Shown here: piece by piece, positions 41,567 to 54,700 of the stretch
How the letters are laid out: every line of letters begins with the position of its first letter
How positions within the stretch are numbered: position 1 is the stretch's first letter
Assembly: GCF_014650815.1 (NCBI RefSeq)
Contig: NZ_BMVR01000003.1
Coordinates: forward strand, 434,001-498,000
Direction of reading: 5' to 3'
DNA: 64,000 bases
From: Streptomyces flavofungini
GTDB taxonomy: Bacteria > Actinomycetota > Actinomycetes > Streptomycetales > Streptomycetaceae
Translations under genes and position numbers: made by a program
Notes under the pieces: generated by a model
Databases searched by the model: none
Seen by the model: only the letters and a program-made list of their open reading frames with translations
Told to the model about the DNA's origin: nothing

Positions 41567-42322
41567 TCAGCGGCGCGGGGCCACGGCGTCGAGGTGGTCG
41601 GTGATCTCCCGGGCGACCGTCTCGGTGTGCTCGCTCAGGAAGAAGTGTCCGCCGGCCAGGACCCGCAGCCGAAACGGGGCCACCGTGTGCTGCGCCCAGG
41701 CCCTGGCCTCGGCGACCTCGACCAGGGGGTCGCTGTCGCCGGTCAGGGCGAGGACGGGGCAGTTCAGGGGCGGTCCGGGCTGGTAGCGGTACGTCTCGAT
41801 GGCGTGGTAGTCGCCGCGCATGGCCGGCAGGACCATGCTCAGGACGGCCTCGTCGGCAAGGAGCTCCCCGTCCGTGCCGCTGAGGCGCCGCAGCTCCTCG
41901 ACGAGACCCTGGTCGTCGCGCAGACGCACGCTCTCCTCGCGTCGACGTGAGGGGGCGCGCCGCCCGGAGGCGAACAGGCCGAGCAGGACGATGCCCCGCG
42001 CCTCCAGTCTACGGGCCACTTCGAAGGCCACCGTCGCCCCCATGCTGTGCCCGAGGAACGTCAGCGGCCGGTCCGCCCAGGGCAGCAACTCCTCGGTGAC
42101 GCGGTCCACGAGGGTCGAAATGTCCGTGATGCAGGATTCGTTCATGCGGTCCTGGCGGCCCGGATACTGCACGGCCAGGACCTCCGCCGCAGGTGAGACC
42201 GCGGCGGAGAGCGGGAAGTAGAACGTCGCCGAGCCGCCGGCGTGCGGGAAACAGACGAGCCGGGTGGCCGCGCCCGGCGCCGGATGGAACCGCCGGACCC
42301 AGGAGCTGCCGGTCGATGCCAT
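41567..42322 (-). CDS. Type II thioesterase of the PKS-NRPS cluster
   Basis: The product has 251 residues. The alpha/beta hydrolase has the TEII order: LVCFPHAGGSATFYFPLS at the N-terminus, nucleophile Ser93 in GHSMGATVAFE, Asp in TGDSDPLVEV and His in LAGGHFFLSEH. TEIIs remove stalled or wrong acyl groups from carrier proteins and keep assembly lines running. ATG 42322 has GAGGAAGAGG upstream. It diverges from the giant PKS gene across 388 bp, and marks the left border of the cluster. Confidence 0.95.
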   Translation of the reverse strand: MASTGSSWVRRFHPAPGAATRLVCFPHAGGSATFYFPLSAAVSPAAEVLAVQYPGRQDRMNESCITDISTLVDRVTEELLPWADRPLTFLGHSMGATVAFEVARRLEARGIVLLGLFASGRRAPSRRREESVRLRDDQGLVEELRRLSGTDGELLADEAVLSMVLPAMRGDYHAIETYRYQPGPPLNCPVLALTGDSDPLVEVAEARAWAQHTVAPFRLRVLAGGHFFLSEHTETVAREITDHLDAVAPRR

Positions 42323-42710
42323 CGTGCTGCCTCTTCCTCGTGACGTCTCAGTGGCTGTTGTGAATGAATCGTGACCATTGTGTGTAACTCATGGTCGAAC
42401 AGGGGCTACTCTAAGCTCCCGGCGCACTCGGCGTGACACCGGCGGGGGGTCACGTGCGCTGAGGTATATTTCGAGCCACTGTAACGACCGACTGGTGCTG
42501 CCGTCTCCGCAGCTCGTACCCACTCGATCACGGAGTCACCGTGAATTCCGGACAAGTGGGAACAGCGGGTGGTGGACGAGGTGTGGAAATCGGCGCTTGA
42601 CGTTCCGCCCATTCCTAGCTCAATGTGGCGGGCAGTCGTCGGTGCGTGAAGTGGGCGACAGTTCGACGGTGATGAAGCGCCGGTGCACGGGGGACGGGGC
42701 GTACGTACAC
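42323..42710. promoter_or_regulatory. Divergent promoter region of the PKS cluster
   Basis: This is the 388-bp gap between thioesterase and PKS. It is richer in A+T than its surroundings. Inverted repeats seen: GACCAT (42373-42378) with ATGGTC (42391-42396), and GTGAC (42433-42437) with GTCAC (42449-42453). TATATT at 42465-42470 could be a -10 element for the PKS. The frame stays open from 42378, but codes for nothing recognisable before 42711. Confidence 0.45.
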
Positions 42711-45700
42711 ATGGGTCAGCAGCACAATGATGTCATTCGTCACGCCCGTCTCTCCGATATGCCCAGGCTTCTCGAACTCGAGGAGTTGTGCTGGCCCGCG
42801 CCCTTGCGGATCTCCGAAGAAGTCATCCGGCAGCGGCTCTTCTCACATCCGGTCGGCCAGTTCGTCGTCGAGTCCGACGGTGCTGTCCAGGCCGTCGTCT
42901 ACTCCCAGCGCATCGAGAGTCCGGACGGCCTCTACGCCGTTTCGTTCGACACCGCCGATCGGCTGCACCACCCCGAGGGCCCGGTCGCCCAGGTCCTTTC
43001 CCTGAACGTCGATCCGTCGAAGCAGAGCTTCCGTTTCGGCGACACGCTGCTGGAACATCTTCTGACGTGGGCCGAGGAACAGGCCGGCGTGCGGACCGCG
43101 GTGGGCGTGACCCGGTGCCGTGACGTCCGGCGGCATCCCGGGTTCGAGCTCGCCGAGTACGTCCGCGCGACCAACGCGCAGGGGCGCTGCCTGGACACGG
43201 TGCTGCGCATGCACCAGCTCCACGGCGCGGAGATCAAGGGCCTCGTCCCGGGATATCGGCCCGGTGATCTGGTCAATGCGGGAAACGGCGTGCTCGTCGT
43301 CTACGATCTGCCGGACCGTCAGGTACGGATGAGTCTCCTGAAGCGTACGGAGGAAACCTCCGCGCCCGTCACCATTCCTTCCGCAGGGCAACTCTCCGTG
43401 GAAATCCGGGATTTCTTCGACGAGATACTCGGGGGTGACTACGAGGGAATCGAGCACCCCCTTGAAAGCCCGCTGTTCGAGCTGGGATTCGATTCAGCGG
43501 GCCTTTTGGATCTTCAAGAAAAGATCGAATCCGGCTACGGCATTTCCCTCGCGCCCCTCTTCTTCTTCGAGCACAACACCGGCACGCAGATCATTTCCCA
43601 CCTGGCCGGTCTCAGTGGGGTCGCGGCGGCCGAAACCAGCCAAGCACCGGACGCCTCACCGGCCCCCGAGGCCACCGAGCCTGTGAATTCCGGCACGTCC
43701 GGGCACTCCGACCCGCCCCCGACCGCCCCGGCCCGCCCGGACTCCGAGGCCCGGCACGGCTCCGACGCCTCCCAGGACACGGCCACCACCCGCGACGTGG
43801 CCATCATCGGCATGGCCTGCCGCCTGCCCGGCGGCATCGAGGACCGCACCGGCCTGTGGCGGCTGCTCGCGTCCGGCGGCAGCGCGATCGGATCGCTGCC
43901 GGAAGGCCGCTGGCAGTGGCCCGACGGCACCGGACCCGACCGCCACCCCGGCATCGACCGCGGCGGATTCGTCACCGACGCCGGGGCGTTCGAGGCCGCG
44001 CTGTTCCGCGTCACGCCGTACGAGGCGCGCCACATGGACCCGCAGCAGCGCTGGCTCCTGGAGCTGACCTGGGCCTGCCTGGAGGACGCCGGATACGCGG
44101 CGAGCGCCGTCGCGGGTACCCGGACCGGCGTCTTCGTCGGCGCCAGCGGCTCGGACTACCAGCGGCTCATGGACACCCGGCAGTTGCCCGTGCGGGCCCA
44201 CAGCGGCTTGGCGACCTCCATGGCCGTCATCGCCAACCGCGTCTCGTACTTCTACGACCTGCGCGGCCCGAGCGTGCAGCTGGACACGGCGTGCTCCAGC
44301 TCGCTGGTGGCCGTGCACTCGGCGCTGCGCGCGCTGCGGGCGGGGGACTGCGACACGGCCCTGGTCGGCGGCGTCAACGTGCTCTGTCACCCGGCCGACA
44401 CCCTCGCCTACCACCAGGCGGGCATGCTCGCGCCCGACGGCCTGTGCAAGACGTTCGACGCCTCGGCCGACGGCTACGTCCGCTCCGAGGGCGGCGTCGT
44501 CCTGCTCCTGAAGCCGCTCGCCGCCGCGCTCGCTGACGGCGACCCGGTGCACGCCGTCCTCAAGGGCAGCGCCACCAACCACGGCGGCCGGGCGGGCGGC
44601 CTGACCGTGCCCAGCGCCGCCCTGCAGGCGAGCCTCGTCGAGGCGGCCCTCGCCGACGCGGGCGTGAGCGCGCGCGACATCGGCTACGTCGAGGCGCACG
44701 GCACCGGCACCGCGCTGGGCGACCCCATCGAAGTCCAAGGGCTCACCACGGCGTTCGCCGACAGCGACGCGACCTGCGCCCTCGGCTCGGTGAAGACGAA
44801 CCTGGGCCACCTGGAAGCCGCCGCGGGCATCACCGGACTCCTGAAGACCGTCCTGGCCCTCCAGCACCGGCAACTGCCCGCCACGCTGCACTACTCGCGC
44901 CCCAACCCGCACATCGACCTGGACGCCTCGCCGTTCTCCGTGGTGACCGGGCTGTCCGACTGGGACCTCGACGGACGCCCCGGCCGGCTCGCGGGGATCA
45001 GCAGCTTCGGGTCCGGGGGCAGCAACGCCCACGTGATCGTCGGTGAGTTCGCCGGAGCCGGTGTGGTGCCGACGGCGGACGAGGGGGACCGCCGTCCGGC
45101 CGCCACCGGCTCGGACGCGTCCGGGGCGGCGCGCCCGATGGTCGTCCTGTCGGCCCGCAGCGAGTCCCAGCTGGTGCGTCAGGCGCAGCGGTTGCTCGAC
45201 CACCTGCGCCGGGAGCGGCCCGGCGACGCCGACCTGCGGGACATCGCGTACACCACGCAGGTCGGCCGGGAGGAACTGCCCGAGCGGCTGGGGCTGTTGC
45301 CGACGGGCGTCGACTCGCTCGCCGAGCTGCTCGAAGCGTTCGTGGCGGGCGACAGCCGCTCGACGGACGTGGTGCGCGGGCGGGCCCGGCGGGACGCCGT
45401 GCCGGATGTCGCCGCCGACGCCGCACCGGTGGAGGTGCTGGCCGGGTGGGTGCGCGGGGCCCGGATCGACTGGCGGGACCGCTACGAGGGCGGTACGGCG
45501 CCGCGACGGATCGCGCTGCCCACGCATGCCTTCGACCGGGATCACTACTGGATCGACGATGACGCGGCCGGTGGCCGGTCGCGGGACGGGGCGGAGCCGG
45601 ATCTGGCCGGGGCGGAGCCGGCGTCGGCAGGCGTGGAGCCGGGGTCAGCAGCTGTGGAGCCTGGGTCGTCCGGTGCGGCACCCGCGCCCGCACACCCCTT

Positions 45701-48700
45701 GCTCCAGCGTGCGACGACGACGCCGGACGCCGACGGAGAGACCTGCTTCGCGTCCACCCTCACCGCCGATGCCTCCTTCCTGCGCGACCACCGGGTCGCG
45801 GGTGAACCCGTGCTGCCCGCCGTCGCCTCCCTGGAGATGGCGCGCGAAGCGGTCAGCCGGGTGCTGCCCGCCGCCGATGACGTGGACGGGCCGGGCCCCG
45901 CCCAGGTGCTGCGGCTGGAGAACGTGGTCTGGTCGCGGCCCGTCGTCGTACGCGACGGGGCACGGACCGTGCGGACGGTCGTGACGGAAGCGGCGGACGG
46001 CTCCGTCGCCTTCGAGATCCGCGCCGATGCCGCCGACGGCACGGCCGACGTCGTCCACGCGCGCGGTGCGGCGTCGCGCCACCGGACCACCGCGCCCCGG
46101 CCCCTCGACCTCGACGCCCTCACGTCCCGCACGGACGCGGCGGCGCTCGACATCGACGACTTCTACGCCACGCTCCGCACGACCGGTCTCGACTACGGCC
46201 CCGCGCACCGGGCGCTCCGTGGCATCCGGCTCGGTGCCGACGAGGTCCTCGCCGAGCTCGCCGTGCCGGACGACGTGGCGGACACCCTCGACGACTACGT
46301 ACTGCATCCCAGCGTGCTCGACGGCGCGCTGCAGGCGGCGTTCGCGCACCGGCTCCACTCGGCCGAACAGGGTGGTGCCGCCCTGCCCTTCGCCCTCGAC
46401 CGCATCGACGTCCACGGGGCCACCCCGCGCTGCGCCCACGCGTGGATCCGCGCGGTGCCGAGCGCCTCGCGCCACGTACAGCGGTGGGACCTCGACCTCT
46501 GCGACGCCCAGGGAAGGATCTTCGCGCAGCTGCGCGGCTACTCCATGCGGAAGACCACGGAGCCCGCCGAGACGGGGGCCACGCACGACGTGACGCTGTT
46601 CCGACCCGTATGGCGCGAGGCCGCTGCCGGGGACGCGACGGCGGAAGCGGCGGGCCGCGAGGGTGCCCACACGGCGCGGCTCGTGCTCGCCTGCGGGTTC
46701 GACGACCGGCTCGACGCGCTGCGTGAACTGGTCCCGGGCGCGACCGTCCTGGAGGTCGCCGAGGGGGCCGCCGCCACGGTCGCCGACTCCGTGGCCGCGC
46801 ACGCGGTCGAGCTGCTGCGGGCCGTGCGGGGGGTGCTGCTCGGCAAGCCGTCGGGGCCGGTCCTGCTGCAGGTCCTGACGCACATCGACGGCGAACAGGC
46901 CCTCCACCAGGCCCTGTCCGGCCTCCTCCGGACCGCCCGCCTGGAGCACCCCGCCCTCGTCGGACAGCTCGTCGCGGTGCCCCCCGACGCGTCCACGGCG
47001 CAGCTCGCCGACGTCCTGGAGGCGGAGAGCCGCCGTCCGGGCGACCAGCGGATCAGCCACGACGGCGGGGTCCGCAGGGTGCTCGGCTGGGAGGAGCTGG
47101 ACGGGACCGCCCCTCTGCCCCCGGCGGCCCCCGAGCCGTGGCGGGCCGACGGCGTGTACCTCATCACCGGCGGCGCCGGTGGCCTGGGCCGGATCTTCGC
47201 CCGGCACATCGCCCGCCGTGCCCCCGGAGCCGTGCTGTGCCTCACCGGCCGGTCCCCGCTGAGCCCGGCGATCGAGGCGGAGCTGGGTGCCCTGCGCGCT
47301 GCCGGTGCGCGACCCGAGTACCACGTCCTTGACGTCACGGACCCCGCCGCCACCGCGCGCCTGGTCGCCGGACTGACGCGACGTCACCAGGCGCTGCACG
47401 GCGTGCTGCACGCGGCGGGCGTGGTCCACGACAACTTCCTCCAGCGCAAGTCCGTCGCCGAGTTCCGCCGCGTCCTCGCCCCCAAGCTCGATGGCTGCCG
47501 TGCCCTCGACGAGGCCACCCAGGACGTCGACCTGGACTTCTTCGTCCTGTTCTCGTCCCTGATGGGCGCTGCGGGCAACGTGGGCCAGGGCGACTACGCC
47601 GTGGCCAACGCCTTCCTCGACGAGTTCGCCCGACAGCGCGCCGCCCGCGTGGCCGCCGGTGCGCGCGGTGGGCGCACGCTGTCCGTCGCGTGGCCGCTGT
47701 GGCACAGCGGCGGCATGGGCGCGGACGAGGCCACGCGGCGGACCCTGCGGCTGCGGGGCGGGCTGCTGCCGATGGCCACGGAGGCCGGGCTCGACGCGTT
47801 CCGGCGCGCGCTGGCGTCCGACGAGCCGCATGTCGTCGTGTGGGCCGGGGACCAGGTGGCGGGGCGGACGCTGCTGGACGGGGAGGCCGCACGGGCGCAG
47901 GACGTCGCGGCCGAGCAGCCGCACGACCTGCCGGACGAGGGCGCGCTGCGCGCGCGGACGCTGGAGTTCCTCAAGGGGGAGCTGTACCGCCTCACCCAGC
48001 TCCCGCCGGGCGAGATCGACGACTGTGAACCCCTCGGCTCGTACGGCATGGACTCGATCCTCGCGACCGAGCTGACGGCCGGGCTTGAGAAGACGTTCGG
48101 GTCGCTGCCGAAGACGTTGATGTTCGAGTACCACACCGTCGACGAACTCAGCGGCTACTTCCTCGACGGCCACCGGCCGGTCCTGGAGCGGATGTTCAAG
48201 GACGTCGTCCCGGAACGAATACCCGCGGCGGCGGCACGGCCGACGCGCGCGAAGGCCGTCGACGCCGTCCGCGACACCGCCGCGGCGACGCGAGGCCACG
48301 ACGTCGCCCCGGCCGAGGACATCGCCCTGGACATCGCCGTCATCGGCCTGTCCGGACGCTACCCCGAAGCGCGCGACGTACGGGAGTTCTGGGACAACCT
48401 GCGCGCCGGACGCGACTGCGTCGTCGAGATCCCCGAGGACCGCTGGGACTGGCGCGAGCACTACGAGCAGGACCGCTCCGTGCCCGGGCGGCACTACAGC
48501 AAGTGGGGCGGCTTCATCGCCGAGGTGGACCGCTTCGACCCGCTGTTCTTCAACATCGCGCCGCACGAGGCCGACTACCTCGACCCGCAGGAGCGGCTGT
48601 TCCTTGAGCACGCCTGGACGGCGATGGAGGACGCCGGGTACACCCGTGAGGGGCTCGGGCGTGCCACGGGTGAGCGCGGCGCCGGGCAGGTCGGCGTGTA

Positions 48701-51700
48701 CGCCGGGGTGATGTGGGGGCAGTACCAGCTGCTGTTCTCGGGGGAGGGCGCGGGCCGCGGCAACCCCCATGCCCTCGGCAGCAGTTACGCGAGCGTGGCG
48801 AACCGTGTCTCCTTCGTCCTGAACCTGCACGGCCCCAGCATGACCGTGGACACCATGTGCTCCAGCTCGCTCACCGCCGTGGAGCTGGCCTGCCGCGACC
48901 TGCGCCGCGGCCGCACGAAGCTGGCCTTCGCGGGCGGCGTCAACGTGACCGTCCACCCGAACAAGTACCTGGGCCTCAGCGCGGGCCAGTTCATCTCCGG
49001 CAAGGGCCACTGCGAGAGCTTCGGCGTCGGCGGCGACGGCTACATCCCGGGTGAGGGCGTCGGCGTCGTCCTGCTCAAGCCGCTGCGCGACGCCGAACGC
49101 GACGGCGACCACGTCTACGGCGTCATCAAGGGCAGCGGCGTCTCCCACGGCGGTCGCACCAACGGCTACACCGTGCCCAACCCGCGCGCCCAACAGGCCG
49201 CGATCCAGGAGGCGTTGAGCGAGTCCGGCGTCGACCCGAGGGCCATCGGCTACGTCGAGGCGCACGGCACCGGCACGAAGCTCGGCGATCCCATCGAGAT
49301 CACCGGTCTGAGCCAGGCCTTCGCCACTGCGGCCTCCGCCGCGGGCGGGAACGGTACGAGCGGTACGGGGGCCTCCGGTCAGGACCCGCGCTGCTACCTC
49401 GGCTCGGCGAAGTCCAACATCGGCCACTGCGAGAGCGCCGCGGGCATCGCCGGGCTCACCAAGGTCCTCCTCCAGCTCCAGCACGGGCAGATCGCGCCCT
49501 CGCTGCACTCGTCGACGCTCAACCCGAACATCGACTTCTCCCGCACCCCGTTCGTCGTCAACCAGGAACTGCGCGACTGGGAGCGGCCCGTCGTCGACGG
49601 CCGCCCGCACCCCCGCGTCGCCGGAGTCTCCTCGTTCGGCGCGGGCGGCGCGAACGCCCACCTGATCGTCGCCGAGCACGTCGACCGCCGCCCGGCCCCG
49701 GCCGGCGGCACCCCGCAGCTGTTCCCGCTCTCCGCGAAGGACGACGAGCGGCTGCGCGCCTACGCCCGGGAACTGCTGCGCTACGCCCGGGAACAGGAAG
49801 CGGCTGCCGACGTGACCCCGGCGGACCTCGCGTACACGCTGCAGACCGGGCGTGAGGCCATGGACGAGCGGCTCGGCGTCGTCGCCGACTCCTTCGCCGC
49901 GCTCGCCGAGAAGCTGGAACGCCAACTGGCGGGCGACACCTCGATCGAGGGCGTCTGCCGGGGCAACGCCAAGCGGGACCGGAAGGGGCTGGCCATCGTC
50001 CCCGCCGAGGAACTCGCCGAGACCGTGGCCACGTTGGGGCGGCGCGGCAAGCTGGTGGAGCTGCTCGAACTGTGGGCGCGCGGGGCCGCACCCGACTGGC
50101 AGGCCCTGCACGCGGCGGCGGTCACCGCGCCGCGCAGGATCAGCGCGCCCACCTACCCGTTCGCACGGGAACGGCACTGGGTACCGGAGGCCGTGCCGAC
50201 GGCGGCGCAGGCCGAGCCCGTGGTCCGGACGGCCCCCGCCGCCACGGTCACGGCGGCCGAGGCCGCGCCGCGCGGCACCCTCTTCCTGACCAAGCAGTGG
50301 CGCCCGGCCACGGCCGCCGCCGAGGGGCCTCGGCCCACCGGCGCCCTCCTCCTGCACGACCGCGCCACCCGACGGCTCGCCGAGGCGATCGCCGACCTGG
50401 TCGACGACGCCACGCTCGTGGCCGTGGCCGACCCGGCGGCGGACCGGCTCGTCGCCCGGCGTGCCGCGTCCTGCGCGGCCCTGATCGACCTCACCGGCCT
50501 GGGCGACGCCGCCGCGCCCGGGGGGATCGACCGGATCACGGAACACAGCACCGCCGGTCGCGCCCTCGCGCTGCTGCGACAGGTGCTCGACGCCAAGGCG
50601 TCGCGGGACGTCCGGGCGCTGTTCGTGACCCAGGGCCTGGAGGCGCCCGGCGGCTTGGAGGCTCCGGTCGGCCTGACGGCCCCCCGAGGCGTGCGGGCCT
50701 CCGAAGGCCGGACGGCTGCCGGGACCGGTGCTCCCCTCGCGGGTCGCGTCCCGCTGACCGGCGCCGCCCGTGCCGCCCTCTACCGGCTGCTCCAGAGCGA
50801 GTACCGGCACCTCCGCTCCTGCCACCTGGACCTGGACCCCGCCGTCGGCGACACCGCCGACCTCGCCGCCGCCGTCCACCGGGAACTCCTGGACGCCGGG
50901 GGCGCCCCGGAGGTCTGCCACCGCGACGGCACCCGGCTCACGCCCGTCCTCGCCGAGCCCTCGACCGGCACGGCCGGGCGCGGTCGGCCCGCCGAGGCCG
51001 CCCCGGTCCCCTTCGCCGCCGACGAGGTGCTCCTCGTGACCGGTGGCACCCGTGGCATCGGCCTGCGGTGCGCCCAGCACTTCGTCGACCGTCACGGCGT
51101 ACGACGTCTCGTCCTGACGGGCCGTGAGGCCCTGCCGCCGCGCCACCTGTGGGCGGATCCCGACGCCTGCCCGCCCCCGGTGCGGGCGAAGACCGACGCG
51201 GTCGCCGCGCTGGAGGCCCAGGGCGTCGAGGTGCGGGTGCTCGCGCTGCCGCTGGACGACGCCGACGCGGTGGCCGCGGCCGTCGCGACCGTCGAGTCGA
51301 CGCTCGGGCCGATCGCGGGCGTGCTGCACGCGGCGGGACTCGTCGACACGGAGAACCCGGCGTTCGTCCGCAAGCCCCTGTCCGGCATGTCCCGGGTCGT
51401 CTCACCGAAGATCGACGGCACCGTGAACCTGCTCACGGCCCTGGACGCCCGCACCCTGCGCTTCGCCGTCCTGTTCTCCTCGGTCTCCGCGGCCCTGCCG
51501 ACACTCGGCGCCGGACAGAGCGACTACGCCATGGGCAACGCCTTCATGGACTACTTCGCCCAGGCGCACGCCCACGAACTGCCCGTCACCAGCGTCCAGT
51601 GGCCGAGCTGGCGGGACACCGGCTTCGGCGAGGTCACGAACAGGGCGTACACCGACACCGGTCTGCTCAGCATCACCGACTCCGAGGGACTCGCCCTGCT

Positions 51701-54700
51701 CGACGAGGTCCTCGCCGCCCCGCGCGGCCCCGTGGTCATGCCGGTCCGCGTCGACCCGGACCGCTTCGACGCGGCCGCACTGCTCGACGTACGGCCCACG
51801 GTCCCCGCTCCGGACGCCTCTCCCGCCGACCCCGCGCCCCGGGCACGTACCGCCGCACCCGCCCCGATGGCCCAGCAGGACGCCGCGCCCGCAAGCGACA
51901 CCCTCGCGGCCCGCCTCACCGCCTTCCTCGGCACCACCTTCAGCGGCGAACTCGGCCTCAAGCCGGGGCAGTTGGACGACGACACCTCGTACGCGGACTA
52001 CGGCGCCGACTCCATCCTGCTCGCCCAGATCCTGCAGCGGATCCGGCAGCGCCTCGACGTGCCGCTGGACCCGTCGGTGCTGCTTGAGTACCCGACGCTG
52101 AGCGAGCTGGTGACCTGGCTCCTCGACACGTATCCGGACGAGATCGCCGCGCAGTTCGTCTCCGCGTCGGAGCAGGCGCCGGAGCCGGAGCAGGCGCAGG
52201 CGCCGGTGCTGAAGCAGACGATGGAGTCGGAGCCGACGACGGAGCCGGTCCCCGCAGACCGTACCGATGACCGTCGCGGCGCCGCCGTCGCCGTGATCGG
52301 CATGGCCTGCCGTCTGCCCGGCGCTCCCGACCTGGACGCCTACTGGGAGCTGCTGTCCCAGGGGCGCAGCGCCGTGCGCGAGATACCCGCCGAACGCTGG
52401 GGGCGGGCGACGGGCTTCCGCGCCGGTCTCGTCGACGACGTGTACGGCTTCGACGCCGGGCACTTCCTGCTGCACGCCGAGGACGTCCGCGCCATGGACC
52501 CGCAGGCCCTGGTCCTCCTGGAGGAGAGCCTGAAGGCCGTGCACCACGCGGGCTACCGGACGGCGGACCTCGACGGCACCCGTACCGGTGTGTACGTGGG
52601 GGCCCGCAGTCGCCCGGCGGCCGACGGGGCGCTGGTGGGCGCGGCCCGCAACCCGATCATGACGGTGGGGCAGAACTACCTGGCGGCCAACGTCTCCCAG
52701 TTCTTCAACTGGCACGGCCCCGCCATGGTCATGGACACCGCCTGCTCGTCCGCGCTGACGGCGCTGAAGGTCGCCACCGACGCGCTCGCCGCCGGATCGG
52801 TCGACCTGGCCCTGGTCGCCGGCGTCAGCCTGCTCGCCGACCCCGAGGCGCACGAGCTGTTCCGGCGCCGCGGACTGCTGCGCGAGGACGGGGAGTTCCA
52901 CATCTTCGACCGGCGCGCGGGCGGTGTCGTCCTCGGCGAGGGCGCGGGCGTGGCCCTGCTCAAGCCGCTGGCCGACGCCGAACGCGACGGCGACACGGTG
53001 TACGCGGTCGTCGAGGGCGTCGCCCTCAACAACGACGGCCGCACGGCCGGACCCGCGACACCCAACCTCGCCGCCCAGAAGCGGGTGATGCGCGAGGCAC
53101 TGCGGCAGGCCGGATGCCCGCCGCACCAGGTCGGCCACCTTGATGTCAACGGCTCCGGATCGGAACTCACCGACCTGCTGGAGCTCAAGGCCGTCGAGGC
53201 GGTGTACGGGGCCGGGCGGACCGAGCCGCTGTGCCTCGGGTCGATGAAGCCCAACATCGGGCACCCGCTGTGCGCCGAGGGCATCGCCGCGTTCCTCAAG
53301 GTGGCGCTCATGGTGCACCACCAGTCGACGGTGCCGTTCCGCTCGGGTGCGCAGCCCATGGAGCACTTCACCCTCGACCCCGCCGTGCTGGCCCTGCCCC
53401 GGCGGGCCGAGCCGGTCGACCTGGAGTACGCGGCCGTGAGCAGCTTCGCCGACGGCGGCACGAACGGACACGTCGTCCTGCGCCGGCCCGTGGCGCCCCC
53501 GCCGGGTGCGGAACGTCGTGGTCCGGTGCCGCTGCCGGAGCTCGACCGGCGTGACGTGCGTACGGGCGTTCCCGTGGTCGGCTCCGGCGGCCCCGTCGTC
53601 CGCACCGGCGATCCCGTCCGTACCGACGCACCCGTCGGCGCCACCGAGCCGCGCGTGTGGACGCGGCGCCTGGACGCCCGCGACGCCGTCGTGGACGGCC
53701 ACCGCGTCTACGGCCGCCGCCTGCTGCCCGGACTCGCCTGGATCGACCTCCTGTACGGCTGCTGCGCCGACCTCGCACCGGACGCGCCCGCCACCGGGCT
53801 CACCCTGCGCGACCTGTCCATCTACCGGCCGTTGGCCGTGGCCGCCGACAGCTCTGTGGACCTGCGCGTCGAGGCGCGGCCCACGGCCACGGGCGCCTGG
53901 CGGCTCACGGTCACCGACGCGGAACGCGGCGACGACCAGGGCGCGGAGCCGTACGTGACGGCCGAGGCGCACCGGACGGACGACGGCGCGCGCTTCGGCG
54001 CGACGGTTCCCGCCGACGTCCTCGACGCCCTCGGCACGCCGCGCTTCGCCGACGGGAGCGGCACGCGTGACCTCGGGGAGATCTACCGCGGCTTCCGCTC
54101 CCGGGAACTCGTCCACACGGGCACGATGAAGGCCGTCGGCGCGGTGCACACCACGCCCGACGCGATCTGGGTGCGCGTGGCCGTCGACGGGTCCACCGCC
54201 CCGGCCGGGGCGCCGGAGCACCTCTTCCACCCGGCGCTGATCGACGCCAGCGCGGTGGCCGCGAGCGCCGTGGCCCTCGACGGCGAGCCACGCCTGTTCC
54301 TGCCCCTGCACTACGCGTCGTTCCGGGCCACGGAGACCCTCGGCCGCGCCTGCTACACGCGGGTGGCGCGCGCCGGGATCACGCGCGGCGGTGAACTGCT
54401 CACCTTCGGGATGGAGTTCTTCGATGGACGCGGACGGCAGGTCGGCGAGCTGACAGGGCTCACGACCAAGGCGGTGCGCGATGCCGGGCACATCGATCCG
54501 GCACGGGCCGCGGATCCGGCACGGGCCGCCGATCCCGCACGGGCCGCCGTTTCCGCGCGGGCCGCAGCGCCGCTGCCCGTGTCCGTGTCCGGTGCCGAGA
54601 CGGGGTCCGTGGCCGCGCCCGCCGACGGGATCGAGGCGCTCGTACGTGCCGTGGTCGCCGGTCCGCTGGGCCTGCCCGCCGACCAGGTCGACGCGGGCAA

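Noticed and set aside
42378..42710. In-frame extension of the PKS upstream of ATG 42711
   Set aside because: The frame is open but the residues are Arg/Ser-rich with no similarity to GNAT or any domain, composition is lower in GC, and promoter-like elements and palindromes lie within it.
45645..51329. Very long open frames on the strand opposite the PKS, also at 51402-57026 and 57443-62725
   Set aside because: They are antisense to clear PKS/NRPS motifs, encode Arg/Gly/Val-rich low-complexity sequence and arise from third-position GC bias.
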